Source: Mycobacterium alsense
GTDB taxonomy: Bacteria; Actinomycetota; Actinomycetes; Mycobacteriales; Mycobacteriaceae
Direction of reading: 5' to 3'
Assembly (NCBI RefSeq): GCF_002086635.1
Contig: NZ_MVHD01000024.1
Coordinates: 1-64,000 of the forward strand
Length of the DNA stretch: 64,000 bases
A program made the position numbers and the translations under genes. Each line of letters opens with the position of its first letter. The first letter of the stretch is position 1. The notes beneath the pieces were generated by a model that had not been told where the DNA came from, searched no databases, and saw only the letters and a list, made by a program, of their open reading frames with translations. Shown here one piece after another: positions 1-12,695 of the stretch.

Positions 1-66
1 TCAGCCCGAACCGACAAAGAAACCACAGCTCAGGGCCCTGCGATCGTCGTCAATCCGGCAACGTGA
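1..66 (+). CDS. C-terminal end of an upstream phage-like ORF (partial)
   Basis: The reading frame is open from the window edge and ends at TGA 64-66, giving only about 21 residues (SARTDKETTAQGPAIVVNPAT). No function can be read from this piece. The stop overlaps a GTG at 63-65 (GTGA arrangement), the coupling typical of tightly packed phage genes, so it probably belongs to the same transcription unit as the small genes that follow. Confidence 0.35.
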   Translation, partial: SARTDKETTAQGPAIVVNPAT

Positions 67-195
67 GCCAAGTCAGGTTACATTCAGGAATGCCCGCTGT
101 GTCACGAGTTGCACAACGAGCGGGAGTGGGATGCCTACTGGTGTCCGGGCTGCGAGCATTTGATTTGCGCCGGATGTGAAACGTGTTGCCCGTAG
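63..195 (+). pseudogene. Small zinc-ribbon-like protein, apparently frameshifted
   Basis: Frame 1 from position 67 to the TAG at 193-195 encodes a Cys/His-rich peptide with CPLCHE, WCPGCEH and ICAGC-ETCC motifs, the look of a small zinc ribbon common in mycobacteriophages. That frame has no ATG, GTG or TTG start after the upstream stop at 64-66. A GTG at 63-65 would start translation in the neighbouring frame as MSQVR. Removing one T near 78-79 joins MSQVR to YIQECPLCHEL. I therefore read it as a gene broken by a one-base insertion. A recoding event or a sequencing error would look the same. Confidence 0.4.
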
Positions 196-243
196 GGCAT
201 TTTGAGAATCCCCTCCCCCGATTTTTATAGCACTAACTTTTTT

Positions 244-314
244 GGGGTGTTGTCTGGTGAGACTGGAAGTTTTGCAAACTACCGGGAAGAGTTCGATTCT
301 CTTACATTCCACCA
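244..314 (+). tRNA. tRNA-Ala (anticodon UGC), phage-type
   Basis: A cloverleaf can be folded by hand. The acceptor is GGGGTGT (244-250) with ACATTCC (304-310), discriminator A311 and an encoded CCA at 312-314. The T arm is AAGAG-TTCGATT-CTCTT. The anticodon loop TTTGCAA (271-277) carries TGC at 273-275. The third acceptor pair is G:U, the alanine identity element. The D arm is short (GTCT-GGTG-AGAC) and the anticodon stem has an A:A mismatch, so the molecule is somewhat degenerate, as is common for phage tRNAs. Confidence 0.65.
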
Positions 315-381
315 TGCCGGTTAGGCCATCCCTCCTGGCACTCCCGGTATAGAGCCCGCGGTTGAGGGACCGTGGGCGCCT

Positions 382-452
382 ACCCTTATAGCTCAGCGGA
401 AGAGCAGTGGTCTACGAAGCCATGCGCCCACGTTCGAATCGTGGTAGGGGTA
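382..452 (+). tRNA. tRNA-Arg (anticodon ACG), phage-type
   Basis: The acceptor ACCCTTA (382-388) pairs with TAGGGGT (445-451), followed by discriminator A452; CCA is not encoded. The D arm is GCTC/GAGC, the anticodon stem GTGGT/GCCAT holds loop CTACGAA (412-418) with anticodon ACG at 414-416, and the T arm is CCACG-TTCGAAT-CGTGG. All arms have standard lengths. The ATG of the next gene (454) begins two bases after the tRNA, so processing of the tRNA 3' end and translation of that mRNA must compete or be coordinated. Confidence 0.8.
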
Positions 453-453
453 C

Positions 454-780
454 ATGTGTCGCTATGCGATGAAACACTATAGAACGCATTGGGCTTGTGT
501 CCCTTGCCGTTTTGTGGCGAAACACTATCCTGAAGTAACCCAACATTGTCCACAATGCTCCCGGCCCATGGTTAACGTGGGGCGGGATTTTCATGCGCCC
601 CGCAAGCGTGACGATTCGGGTTGGCGGGTGGTTGCCCAGATGGTTGAGCTGGGCGTGCGGTATGACTCGTGTGGTTGTTCTGGCCCGGGTTGGCGGCCGG
701 CGACGATGGCCGAGTTTAGGGCGCATTGGCCGCCGCCGATGAATGCCCCGTATCGTCGCCGGCCGCGTGTATCCTATTAG
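454..780 (+). CDS. Cys-rich mycobacteriophage-like protein (zinc-ribbon type)
   Basis: A 108-residue protein beginning MCRYAMKHYRTHWACVPCRF. The pairs CVPC (about 15-18) and CPQC (about 33-36) are placed like one four-cysteine zinc ribbon. The basic middle and Pro/Arg-rich C terminus suggest nucleic-acid contact. This Cys-rich N terminus recurs in mycobacteriophage genomes, where its function is unknown. The start is taken as the ATG directly after the tRNA-Arg gene. A strong hairpin terminator follows the stop, making this the last gene of its transcript. Confidence 0.75.
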   Translation: MCRYAMKHYRTHWACVPCRFVAKHYPEVTQHCPQCSRPMVNVGRDFHAPRKRDDSGWRVVAQMVELGVRYDSCGCSGPGWRPATMAEFRAHWPPPMNAPYRRRPRVSY

Positions 781-781
781 C

Positions 782-809
782 GAAGATCCCCGCTGCGGCG
801 GGGATCTTC
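782..809 (+). terminator. Strong stem-loop terminator
   Basis: A perfect 12-bp inverted repeat (GAAGATCCCCGC, loop TGCG, GCGGGGATCTTC) begins one base after the stop codon at 780. There is no long T run, as is common for mycobacterial terminators. It separates the tRNA/zinc-ribbon unit from the small-gene unit downstream. Confidence 0.8.
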
Positions 810-820
810 TGCGTTTGTGG

Positions 821-826
821 TATAGT
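821..826 (+). promoter_or_regulatory. Candidate -10 box for the small-gene operon
   Basis: TATAGT at 821-826 matches the sigma-A -10 consensus in five of six positions and lies 7 bases before the ATG at 834. The transcript would therefore start at or next to the start codon (leaderless). No convincing -35 box is seen. It sits between the terminator and the first of a run of coupled small genes. Confidence 0.45.
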
Positions 827-833
827 ACAAAGC

Positions 834-1010
834 ATGACTGATAAAACAAGATATGTTCTATATGTTGTGTTCGGCCTGCTTGTCTGGTTTGGCGGTTCCC
901 CGCTGGCCGGCGGGGCCCTTGGTATGGTTATTGCCGTCATCGGCGGCGCTATCTTTGGTTGGGGCGCTAGCTCCCTGTTGTGTCTGGCCATGGGGCGGCC
1001 GCGGCGATGA
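834..1010 (+). CDS. Small membrane protein, phage-like
   Basis: A 58-residue protein, MTDKTRYVLYVVFGLLVW..., with two hydrophobic segments (about 8-27 and 28-50) separated by a Gly-rich turn. The ATG at 834 is preferred over an upstream in-frame ATG at 726, because it lies after the terminator and directly after a good -10 box. The stop overlaps the next start (ATGA at 1007-1010). It could be a holin-like or superinfection-related membrane peptide, but nothing in the sequence proves this. Confidence 0.6.
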   Translation: MTDKTRYVLYVVFGLLVWFGGSPLAGGALGMVIAVIGGAIFGWGASSLLCLAMGRPRR

Positions 1011-1069
1011 GCGCGGCGATCCTCATTTTCATCGCGGCGATAGTTCTAGTGCTTTTGTTCTCGGGGTAG
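1007..1069 (+). CDS. Single-span membrane micropeptide
   Basis: An ATG at 1007 overlaps the preceding stop and opens a 20-residue peptide, MSAAILIFIAAIVLVLLFSG, that is one hydrophobic helix. Its start and stop couple neatly to genes on both sides, which argues for real translation. The function is unknown. Single-helix peptides of this size in phage operons can act as lysis or signalling accessories. Confidence 0.45.
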   Translation: MSAAILIFIAAIVLVLLFSG

Positions 1070-1072
1070 GTT

Positions 1073-1258
1073 GTGGCAAAGAAACCCGATATTCCGGGCG
1101 ATGTAAACAGGCCGATGCTGTGGCAGTTGGCTGACCGTTGGGAGGACCGCTGGCGCGATTATCGCGGTTTGAGCCCGTTGGATCGCTTCATTTGGAAGCA
1201 GGCGTGGCAGGAATTGGTGAATGTGTTGGGTGAAAGGTTCCCGAAGGGGAAGAAATGA
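1073..1258 (+). CDS. Small hypothetical protein, phage-like
   Basis: A 61-residue, charged, Trp-rich protein starting at GTG 1073 (MAKKPDIPGDVNRPMLWQLA). Motifs such as WEDRWRDYRGLSPLDRFIWKQAWQEL suggest two amphipathic helices. It starts 3 bases after the preceding micropeptide, and its stop overlaps the next ATG (ATGA at 1255-1258). I do not recognise a family. Confidence 0.6.
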   Translation: MAKKPDIPGDVNRPMLWQLADRWEDRWRDYRGLSPLDRFIWKQAWQELVNVLGERFPKGKK

Positions 1259-1404
1259 GGCCGAATACCTCGATTAGTAAGGAAATTATTTTGGGGCCGG
1301 AACCGACCCCAGATGAGATATGCCAGGCTCGGGTGGTTGTTTGTGCGAATGCGAATTCGCCCGAGGAGGCGTCGGTGTTTTTAAAAATGTTGGGATTGAT
1401 GTGA
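1255..1404 (+). CDS. Small hypothetical protein, phage-like
   Basis: A 49-residue ORF that begins MRPNTSISKE and ends VFLKMLGLM, start-coupled to the previous gene (ATGA). It contains ILGPEPTPDEICQARVVV followed by an acidic stretch. Its TGA (1402-1404) overlaps the GTG of the lipoprotein gene. No family is recognised; support comes mainly from the unbroken chain of overlaps. Confidence 0.45.
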   Translation: MRPNTSISKEIILGPEPTPDEICQARVVVCANANSPEEASVFLKMLGLM

Positions 1405-1574
1405 AGAAGCGCATTGTTGCGGCGCTGACCGCCGGCGCGGTCGTGTTTGGGCTCGCCGCGTGTGGCGGCGATAACGGGGACGCCCCGCAGCCCACGGTGG
1501 ATAACCGCCCGCCTGGGTTTGTCTACATTCCGCCGATAGGAGACATGCCGGGCGTCGGCCCGATCATGTACTGA
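1401..1574 (+). CDS. Small phage-encoded lipoprotein
   Basis: From GTG 1401 the protein reads MKKRIVAALTAGAVVFGLAAC, then GGDNGD. This is a lipoprotein signal peptide with lipobox LAAC, the acylated cysteine being residue 21. The mature part is about 36 residues, Pro-rich and without recognisable domain. GTG 1401 is chosen over an in-frame ATG at 1320 because it overlaps the preceding stop and gives a proper signal peptide. Small surface lipoproteins of temperate phages can block superinfection; that role here is inference. Confidence 0.65.
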   Translation: MKKRIVAALTAGAVVFGLAACGGDNGDAPQPTVDNRPPGFVYIPPIGDMPGVGPIMY

Positions 1575-1577
1575 ATC

Positions 1578-1706
1578 ATGTACGACGAGTATCCGATCAT
1601 GTGCGACGAGTATCCGTTGGGCGAGGAACCGGCGTGTGACCTTGATGCCCTCCGCGCGGAACTGCCGGTGGCGGAGTGGCCGGGTTGGGGCGATTTGATT
1701 GATTGA
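1578..1706 (+). CDS. Small acidic hypothetical protein
   Basis: A 42-residue acidic protein with a near-duplication at its start (MYDEYPIMCDEYP) and a C-terminal WPGWGDLID. The ATG lies 3 bases after the lipoprotein stop. It is the last gene of the phage-like run. No family is recognised. Confidence 0.4.
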   Translation: MYDEYPIMCDEYPLGEEPACDLDALRAELPVAEWPGWGDLID

Positions 1707-1850
1707 CGCCCCGGCCAAGCCGTTTGTAAGAGAAGCTAATTAGCTGACGGGGTACTAACCGGGCCGGATGCCAAAACGGAAAAGCCCAGGTTAGGGCCGG
1801 CGTAGGGGGTCGATTGCGGCCACCTAACCGGTAATCAGTACCCTGATTCC
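1707..1850. other. Intergenic boundary between phage-like and chromosomal DNA
   Basis: No gene is seen. The segment contains an imperfect inverted repeat, GGTACTAACCGG near 1750 and CCGGTAATCAGTACC near 1829-1843. It would carry the promoter of the malic enzyme gene and is where a phage attachment site would be expected. I could not identify an att core, because the other end of the element lies outside the window. Confidence 0.35.
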
Positions 1851-3023
1851 GTGCCAGATACCGTGGACTCACTCCCCGCCATCGGAGACGACGAGATCTT
1901 CGAGGCGCACGTAGGCGGAAAGCTCTCCGTGGCGCTGCAGGCCCCGCTGGACACCCAGCGCGCTCTGTCGGTCGCCTACACCCCGGGCGTGGCGCAGGTC
2001 AGCCGCGCGATCGCCGCCGACCGCACCCTGGCCGCCCGCTACACCTGGTCGAACCGGCTGGTCGCGGTCGTCAGCGACGGCAGCGCGGTGCTCGGCCTGG
2101 GCGACATCGGGCCCGAGGCGTCGCTGCCCGTGATGGAGGGCAAGTGCGCCCTGTTCCAGGCCTACGGCGGGCTGAACGCGATCCCGATCGTGCTGGACAC
2201 CAAGGACCCCGACGAGATCGTCGAGACCCTGGTGCGGCTGCGGCCGACGTTCGGCGCCGTCAACCTCGAGGACATCTCCGCCCCGCGCTGCTTCGAGATC
2301 GAGCGCCGCGTCATCGAGGCGCTGGACTGCCCGGTGATGCACGACGACCAGCACGGCACCGCGATCGTCGTGCTGGCCGCGCTGATGGGCGCCGGCAAGT
2401 TGCTCGGCCGCGACATGTCCTCGCTGCGCGTGGTGGTCTCCGGCGCCGGCGCCGCCGGTGTCGCATGCACGAATCTCCTTCTGACGATGGGTGTTTCGGA
2501 CATCACCGTGCTCGACTCGCGCGGCATCCTGCACGCCGGGCGCGACGACATGAACGGTGTCAAGGCCGAGCTGGCGCGCCGCACCAACCCCGATGGCCTC
2601 ACCGGCGGCATGGTCGAGGCGCTCGAGGGCGCCGAGGTGTTCCTCGGGCTGTCGGGCGGCGTGGTCCCCGAGGAGCTGATCGCCACGATGGCGCCCGGCG
2701 GGATCGTGTTCGCGCTGTCCAACCCGGACCCCGAGATCCACCCGGACATCGCGGCCAAGTACGCGGCCGTCGTGGCCACCGGCCGCAGCGACTTCCCGAA
2801 CCAGATCAACAACGTGCTGGCGTTCCCCGGGGTGTTCCGCGGCGCGCTGGACGCCGGGGCCCGCCGGATCACCGAGAAGATGATGGTGGCCGCGGCAGAG
2901 GCGATCTTCTCCGTCGTCAGCGACGAGCTCGCCGTGGACCGCATCGTCCCCAGCCCGCTGGATGCGCGCGTCGGGGAGGCCGTCGCCGCCGCCGTCGCGA
3001 TCGCCGCTGACTCCTCCGTGTGA
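1851..3023 (+). CDS. NAD(P)-dependent malic enzyme (decarboxylating)
   Basis: A 390-residue short-form malic enzyme that converts malate to pyruvate and CO2 while reducing NAD(P). Visible are the YTPGV motif (catalytic Tyr about 43), EGKCALF with the catalytic Lys about 98, the metal-binding NLED (140-141) and DDQHGTA segments, and the Rossmann motif GAGAAG about 198-203. It is much shorter than M. tuberculosis Mez (about 548 residues) and belongs to the compact bacterial class. The start is GTG 1851. The stop overlaps the start of lpqZ (GTGA), so the two are probably cotranscribed. Confidence 0.9.
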   Translation: MPDTVDSLPAIGDDEIFEAHVGGKLSVALQAPLDTQRALSVAYTPGVAQVSRAIAADRTLAARYTWSNRLVAVVSDGSAVLGLGDIGPEASLPVMEGKCALFQAYGGLNAIPIVLDTKDPDEIVETLVRLRPTFGAVNLEDISAPRCFEIERRVIEALDCPVMHDDQHGTAIVVLAALMGAGKLLGRDMSSLRVVVSGAGAAGVACTNLLLTMGVSDITVLDSRGILHAGRDDMNGVKAELARRTNPDGLTGGMVEALEGAEVFLGLSGGVVPEELIATMAPGGIVFALSNPDPEIHPDIAAKYAAVVATGRSDFPNQINNVLAFPGVFRGALDAGARRITEKMMVAAAEAIFSVVSDELAVDRIVPSPLDARVGEAVAAAVAIAADSSV

Positions 3024-3874
3024 CCAGGCTGGCCGCGCTGCTGCTGGCCGCGCTGCTCGCGGTGGCGGGCTGTGCCGAGCGCCGTCCCGCCGCGGAACTG
3101 GTGGTCGGTGCTGCGCAAGGCCCGGATTCGGCGCTGCTGGCCGGCATCTACACCGCGGCGCTGCGCTCCTACGGTTTCGCGGCGCGACCCGAGACCGCCG
3201 CCGACCCGATCGCGAAGCTCGACTCCGGCGCGTTCACCGTCGTCCCCGCGTTCACCGGCCAGACGCTGCAGCGCCTGCAGCCCGGCGCGACCACCGTTTT
3301 GTCCGACGCCCAGGTCTACCGCGCGATGATCGCGGCGCTGCCCGAGGGCATCCTGGCGGGCGACTACACCACCGCGGCGGAAGACAAGCCCGCGCTGCTG
3401 GTCACGCAAGCCACCGCCAAGGCCTGGGGCGGCCACGACCTCACCGCCGACCTGAGCGCGCTGCCCAAGCATTGCGACGGCCTGACGATCGGCGCCGTCG
3501 CGGACTTTCCCGCGCCCGGGGTGGTGGGATCGTGCCGGTTGCCCGCCGCACGCGGATTCGCCAGCGAGACAGCGCTTTTCGCGGCCGTGCGGGCCGGTGA
3601 GCTGACGGCGGCGTGGACCACCACGGCCGACCCCGACAACCCCGCCGACCTGGTCGCGCTGGCCGACGGCAAGCCCGCGCTGGTCCGGGCCGAGAACGTG
3701 GTGCCGCTGTATCGGCGCAACGCCCTGACCGATCGGCAGCTGCTGGCGATCAACGAGGTGGCCGGCGTGCTGGACACCGCGGCGCTGGCCGGAATGCGTC
3801 GCCAGGTGGCCGGCGGCGCGGACCCGCAGGCGGTGGCCGGCGGCTGGCTGGCCGAACACCCGCTGGGTCGCTGA
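3020..3874 (+). CDS. lpqZ: Lipoprotein LpqZ, osmoprotectant-type substrate-binding protein
   Basis: A 284-residue lipoprotein with signal [18 protein letters not shown] (lipobox VAGC) and a body resembling ProX/OpuC-type periplasmic binding proteins for glycine-betaine-like compounds. It matches Rv1244 in size and in preceding an Rv1245c-like SDR gene. No permease or ATPase gene lies beside it, so either it works with a distant transporter or it has another extracytoplasmic role. The GTG start overlaps the malic enzyme stop. Confidence 0.8.
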   Translation: MTRLAALLLAALLAVAGCAERRPAAELVVGAAQGPDSALLAGIYTAALRSYGFAARPETAADPIAKLDSGAFTVVPAFTGQTLQRLQPGATTVLSDAQVYRAMIAALPEGILAGDYTTAAEDKPALLVTQATAKAWGGHDLTADLSALPKHCDGLTIGAVADFPAPGVVGSCRLPAARGFASETALFAAVRAGELTAAWTTTADPDNPADLVALADGKPALVRAENVVPLYRRNALTDRQLLAINEVAGVLDTAALAGMRRQVAGGADPQAVAGGWLAEHPLGR

Positions 3875-3895
3875 CCCGGCGCCGGTTCGGGCGCC

Positions 3896-3949
3896 GAGAC
3901 TGCGCCCAGCACACATTCGCCGCCGATCCGGCGCACTGGGCGCAGTTTC
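3896..3949. terminator. Bidirectional hairpin between convergent genes
   Basis: A 14-bp inverted repeat (GAGACTGCGCCCAG at 3896-3909 and CTGGGCGCAGTTTC at 3936-3949, one G:U pair) lies between the convergent stops of lpqZ (3874) and the SDR gene (3963). The loop of 26 bases is GC-rich. It can serve both transcripts. Confidence 0.6.
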
Positions 3950-3962
3950 GACGAGGGTGCCG

Positions 3963-4790
3963 TCAGGATTTGGGCATCAACCGGCCCATCACGGGGCCGA
4001 AGAGCTGCTGGTAGTACGGGCCCGCGACCCGGACCATCAGGTCCAAGACCTTGGCGTCGGTGCCGACCAGCACGCGGGCCTTCTTCTTGCGCACCGCGTC
4101 CAGGATGATCTTGGCGGCCCGCTCCGGGCTGGTCTTGGCCAGGCGCTTGTCGAACAGCTTGGCCAGCTCGTCGCGGTCGAGCCCCTCCGCGGCGGTGGCG
4201 TTGCGGGCGATCGCGGTCTTGATGCCGCCCGGGTGCACGGTGGTCACCGCGACCGGGTGGCCGGCCAGCGTCATCTCCTGGCGCAGCGCCTCGGTAAAGC
4301 CGCGGACGGCGAATTTGGCGGCGTTGTACGCCGCCTGCCCCGGCACCGAGAACAACCCGAACACGCTCGAGACGTTGACGACGTGGCCGTCCCCGGACGC
4401 GATCAGGTGCGGCAGGAACGCCTTGGTGCCGTTGACGACGCCCCAGAAGTCGACGTCCATCACCCGCTCGATGTCCTTGAACTGGCTGATCTCGATGTCG
4501 CCGGTGAAGGCGATGCCGGCGTTGTTGTAGATCTGATTGACCTTGCCGAAGTGCTCGGCGACCTCGTCGGCGTAGGCCAGGAAGGCCTCGCGCTCGGTGA
4601 CGTCGAGCCGGTCGGACTTGACTCCGGCGCCGATCGCCTTCAGCTTTTCCTCGGTCTGCGCCAGGCCCTCGGTGTCGACGTCGCTGATCGCGACCTTGGC
4701 GCCCGAGCGGGCCAGTTCGATGGCCAGCGCCTGCCCGATGCCCGAGCCCGCGCCGGTGACCACGGCGACCTTGCCGGCAAAACCCTGCAT
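3963..4790 (-). CDS. Short-chain dehydrogenase/reductase (Rv1245c-like)
   Basis: A 275-residue classical SDR oxidoreductase. The cofactor motif TGAGSGIG (12-19), the NNAG motif (89-92), a catalytic Ser (141/142) and YNAAK with Tyr155/Lys159 are all present. Substrate unknown; the long C-terminal part with KKKARVLVGTDAKVLDLMVR fits membrane- or lipid-related mycobacterial SDRs. The ATG at 4790 is preferred over the GTG at 4796, because an AGGAAGAGG Shine-Dalgarno sits 6 bases upstream of it. Confidence 0.85.
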   Translation of the reverse strand: MQGFAGKVAVVTGAGSGIGQALAIELARSGAKVAISDVDTEGLAQTEEKLKAIGAGVKSDRLDVTEREAFLAYADEVAEHFGKVNQIYNNAGIAFTGDIEISQFKDIERVMDVDFWGVVNGTKAFLPHLIASGDGHVVNVSSVFGLFSVPGQAAYNAAKFAVRGFTEALRQEMTLAGHPVAVTTVHPGGIKTAIARNATAAEGLDRDELAKLFDKRLAKTSPERAAKIILDAVRKKKARVLVGTDAKVLDLMVRVAGPYYQQLFGPVMGRLMPKS

Positions 4791-4846
4791 GAGCACCCTC
4801 TTCCTCTCGGTCGGCTCCCGTCGAGGCTAGCCGGTACCCGGGGTAA

Positions 4847-6187
<1,341 letters not shown>

Positions 6188-6192
6188 CCGCC

Positions 6193-6254
6193 GAGGGGCC
6201 GCAAAATGCCACGCGCCGCGGCGTGTCGCCGTACAGACACGGACACTCGCGGAT
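6193..6254. repeat. Dispersed intergenic repeat, copy 1
   Basis: About 62 bases in the convergent gap between the methyltransferase and kgd are similar to 26443-26504. The shared core is GCGGCGTG-Y-CGCCGTACAGACACG, which can fold as CGTGTC-N8-GACACG, flanked by shared GAGGGG and CGCAAA elements. It looks like a small dispersed palindromic intergenic element that may act as terminator or RNA-processing signal. Confidence 0.55.
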
Positions 6255-6261
6255 AAATGGC

Positions 6262-9984
<3,723 letters not shown>

Positions 9985-10141
9985 GGCCGCTGTTCGCCTC
10001 AATTCTTGTGTCCGGTAGCCGCTATCGCGCGGAGCCTCACACCCGCGATGGCCCTGGAACGTTTCCGCCCCAGTAAAGGCTATCCTTTCGCCGCGATCGG
10101 CGAGGCGTAGGCGGTGGTGCCGCCCTCGCGACCGCGAGGCG

Positions 10142-10909
10142 CTAGCCGGCCTCGTGGACCGGAGGCGGCAACAGCCGCAGGACGCCCGGCCAGCGGGCGG
10201 GCGCATCGCCGAACGCCTCGCGCGCGTTGCGCACGATCTTCTTGCCCGCCATCCGGTTGCCGGCGCCCCCGATCACGGCGCCGACGCCGACCGGCAGCAA
10301 CTTGCCGAACATCAGGGCCCCCTTGCGCACGGTGTACCGCTTGACGAAGTACCTGAGCATGCGGTTGTTCAACCGCGACAGCGTCGGCAGCGGCAGCGAC
10401 GCCATGCCCTCGGCCAGCCAGCCGCCGTTGGTGCGGGTCGGCCCGATCAGCTCGCCGATGGCGCGCTTGCTGTCGTCGCCGACCAGGACCGAGAGGACCA
10501 GAGCGCGGCGGCGCTCTCGGTGGTCGGCCGGGATGTTGTACACCACGGCCTTGGCCAGCACGAACAGGGCGGTGGCCTCGACGAAGAAGACGGTTTCCCC
10601 GGCGCCCGCGGACACCGCCGTCAGCGTCCCGACCCCGGGAAACGTCGCGGCCGACCCGACGGCGGCCCCGCTGGCCGTAAGCGCGGCCAGGTAGCGCTTT
10701 TCCAGCTTGGCGTCGATCTGGGCCGGGCTCGCGGCGGGGTGCGCCCGGCGCAGCCTGGCCACATACGCTTGCGCGGCGGGGCCGTGGATCCGGGTGCTGC
10801 GCTCGATGACCTGCGCCAACGCCCGCGCCGACGCCTTGGGCCGGCCACCCGTGTCGGGGGTCCGGTCCAGCTTGGACATCTGTGAGGCTCTGTTCCGTCG
10901 GGCCCGCAT
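10142..10909 (-). CDS. Conserved membrane-associated protein (Rv1249c-like)
   Basis: A 255-residue protein beginning [10 protein letters not shown]. After a basic N-terminal region come Gly/Ala-rich hydrophobic segments ([42 protein letters not shown], about 90-135) and a second one near 210-225 ([19 protein letters not shown]). Position next to kgd and the MFS gene matches Rv1249c. ATG 10909 has an AGGAGA ribosome site 6 bases upstream; a later ATG (10879) does not. An EcsC-like relationship is possible. Function unknown. Confidence 0.75.
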   Translation of the reverse strand: MRARRNRASQMSKLDRTPDTGGRPKASARALAQVIERSTRIHGPAAQAYVARLRRAHPAASPAQIDAKLEKRYLAALTASGAAVGSAATFPGVGTLTAVSAGAGETVFFVEATALFVLAKAVVYNIPADHRERRRALVLSVLVGDDSKRAIGELIGPTRTNGGWLAEGMASLPLPTLSRLNNRMLRYFVKRYTVRKGALMFGKLLPVGVGAVIGGAGNRMAGKKIVRNAREAFGDAPARWPGVLRLLPPPVHEAG

Positions 10910-11048
10910 ATTGTCTCTCCTGCCAATTCGTCCCTTCAGGCTAACCCCGCCGTTTGTGATCCGCGGCCGAGCGGCCCGTTGCCCCGCCCGCAATAATGCG
11001 GGCAGGGTTTGGGGAAGTGCCGTCGGGAGCCGAAGCGAGGTGGGGCAT

Positions 11049-12695
11049 ATGACCTGGGCGAGGTCCCGGTCGGGGAACCCCTGGCACGCGCTCTGGGCGA
11101 TGATGATCGGCTTCTTCATGATCATGGTCGACTCGACCATCGTCGCCATCGCCAACCCGACGATCATGACCAGCCTGCGCATCGGCTACGACACCGTGGT
11201 CTGGGTGACCAGCGCCTACCTGCTGGGGTATGCGGTGGTGCTGCTGGTGGCGGGGCGCCTCGGCGACCGGTTCGGGCCCAAGAACCTCTACCTGCTCGGG
11301 CTGGTGGTGTTCACCGCGGCCTCGATGTGGTGCGGGTTGTCGGGCAGCGCCGCCACGCTGATCGCCGCGCGCGTCGTGCAGGGCGTCGGCGCCGGGGTGC
11401 TCACCCCGCAGACGTTGTCGACGATCACCCGGATCTTCCCGGCGCAGCGCCGCGGCGTGGCGGTGAGCCTGTGGGGCGCGACCGCCGGCGTCGCCAGCCT
11501 GGTCGGTCCGCTGGCCGGCGGCGCGCTCGTCGATGGCCTGGGCTGGCAGTGGATCTTCTTCGTCAACATCCCGATCGGCGTGATCGGGCTGGCGCTGGCG
11601 GTGTGGCTGGTTCCGGTGCTGCCGACCCAGATACACCGCTTCGACCTGGTCGGCGTCGCGCTGTCCGGGGTGGGCGTCTTCCTGATCGTCTTCGGCCTGC
11701 AGCAGGGGCAGGCCGCGCACTGGCAGCCCTGGATTTGGGCGATGATCGTCGCCGGCGTGGGGTTCGTCTCGGCGTTCGTCTACTGGCAGTCGGTGAATAC
11801 CGGCGAGCCGCTGATCCCGCTGGCGATCTTCGCCGACCGGGACTTCAGCCTGTGCAACGCCGGGGTGGCGGTCGTGTCGTTCGTCGCGACCGCCCTCATG
11901 CTGCCGCTGACCTTTTACGCGCAGGGGGTCTGTGGGTTGTCGCCGACGCGCTCGGCGCTGCTGATCGCGCCGATGGCGGTGGCCAACGGCGTGCTCGCGC
12001 CGTTCGTCGGCAAGCTGGTCGACCGATACGATCCGCGGCCCGTCCTGGGTTTCGGGTTTTCGGTGCTGGCGATCGCGCTGACGTGGCTTTCGTTCGAGAT
12101 GTCGCCCGCGACACCGATCTGGCGGCTGCTGCTGCCGTTCTTTGCCGTGGGCGTCGGGATGGCGTTCGTGTGGTCCCCGCTGACTGCCACCGCGACCCGC
12201 AACCTGCCGCCGGACCTGGCCGGCTCGGGCTCGGCCGTGTACAACTCGGTCCGCCAGCTCGGGGCGGTCCTGGGCAGCGCCGGGATGGCCGCGTTCATGA
12301 CGTGGCGCATCGGCGCGGAGATGCCGCCGCAGTCCGGCGACGCCGGCACGGGGGAGGCGGGCGCCGTGGGCCTGCAGCTGCCCGAGTTCCTGCGCGACCC
12401 GTTTTCGGCCGCGATGGCGCAGTCGGCGCTGTTGCCGGCGTTCGTCGCGCTGTTCGGGATCCTCGCCACGCTGTGCCTGGTCGGGTTCGCGCCGTCGGGC
12501 GGCGGGCCGCTTCGCGATCAGGCCGGCGACGACGGTTTTGACGGCTATGACGACTATGACGATTACGTCGAGTTCGTCCTGGTTCGTGAGCCCGACGCCG
12601 GGCGACCGGCAGGCTTGGCGCACAACGGCTCTCGCGTCGGCCCCGGTAGCCGCCCCGATGTCGACCCCGTCGGCTACGGCCGGCACTCTAGGTAG
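11049..12695 (+). CDS. MFS drug-type transporter, DHA2 family (Rv1250-like)
   Basis: A 548-residue integral membrane protein with about 14 predicted helices, typical of the EmrB/QacA (DHA2) antiporters. Marks include [18 protein letters not shown] in helix 1, [16 protein letters not shown] in the helix 2-3 loop, and the motif-C-like [35 protein letters not shown]. It probably exports drugs or metabolites by proton exchange. The ATG at 11049 has GAGG upstream. The C-terminal tail is acidic and Tyr-rich. Its end overlaps the convergent helicase gene by 8 bases. Confidence 0.9.
   Translation: MTWARSRSGNPWHALWAMMIGFFMIMVDSTIVAIANPTIMTSLRIGYDTVVWVTSAYLLGYAVVLLVAGRLGDRFGPKNLYLLGLVVFTAASMWCGLSGSAATLIAARVVQGVGAGVLTPQTLSTITRIFPAQRRGVAVSLWGATAGVASLVGPLAGGALVDGLGWQWIFFVNIPIGVIGLALAVWLVPVLPTQIHRFDLVGVALSGVGVFLIVFGLQQGQAAHWQPWIWAMIVAGVGFVSAFVYWQSVNTGEPLIPLAIFADRDFSLCNAGVAVVSFVATALMLPLTFYAQGVCGLSPTRSALLIAPMAVANGVLAPFVGKLVDRYDPRPVLGFGFSVLAIALTWLSFEMSPATPIWRLLLPFFAVGVGMAFVWSPLTATATRNLPPDLAGSGSAVYNSVRQLGAVLGSAGMAAFMTWRIGAEMPPQSGDAGTGEAGAVGLQLPEFLRDPFSAAMAQSALLPAFVALFGILATLCLVGFAPSGGGPLRDQAGDDGFDGYDDYDDYVEFVLVREPDAGRPAGLAHNGSRVGPGSRPDVDPVGYGRHSR

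Noticed and set aside
316..381. Possible third tRNA between the two tRNA genes
   Set aside because: No T-loop consensus or closed acceptor stem could be found.
2162..3916. Long minus-strand ORF opposite the malic enzyme and lpqZ genes
   Set aside because: Arg/Gly-rich shadow translation of high-GC coding DNA with no family resemblance; the plus-strand genes are clear.
10142..11182. Longer form of the Rv1249c-like protein starting at 11182
   Set aside because: It overlaps the MFS gene start; ATG 10909 has a good ribosome site and suits the family length.
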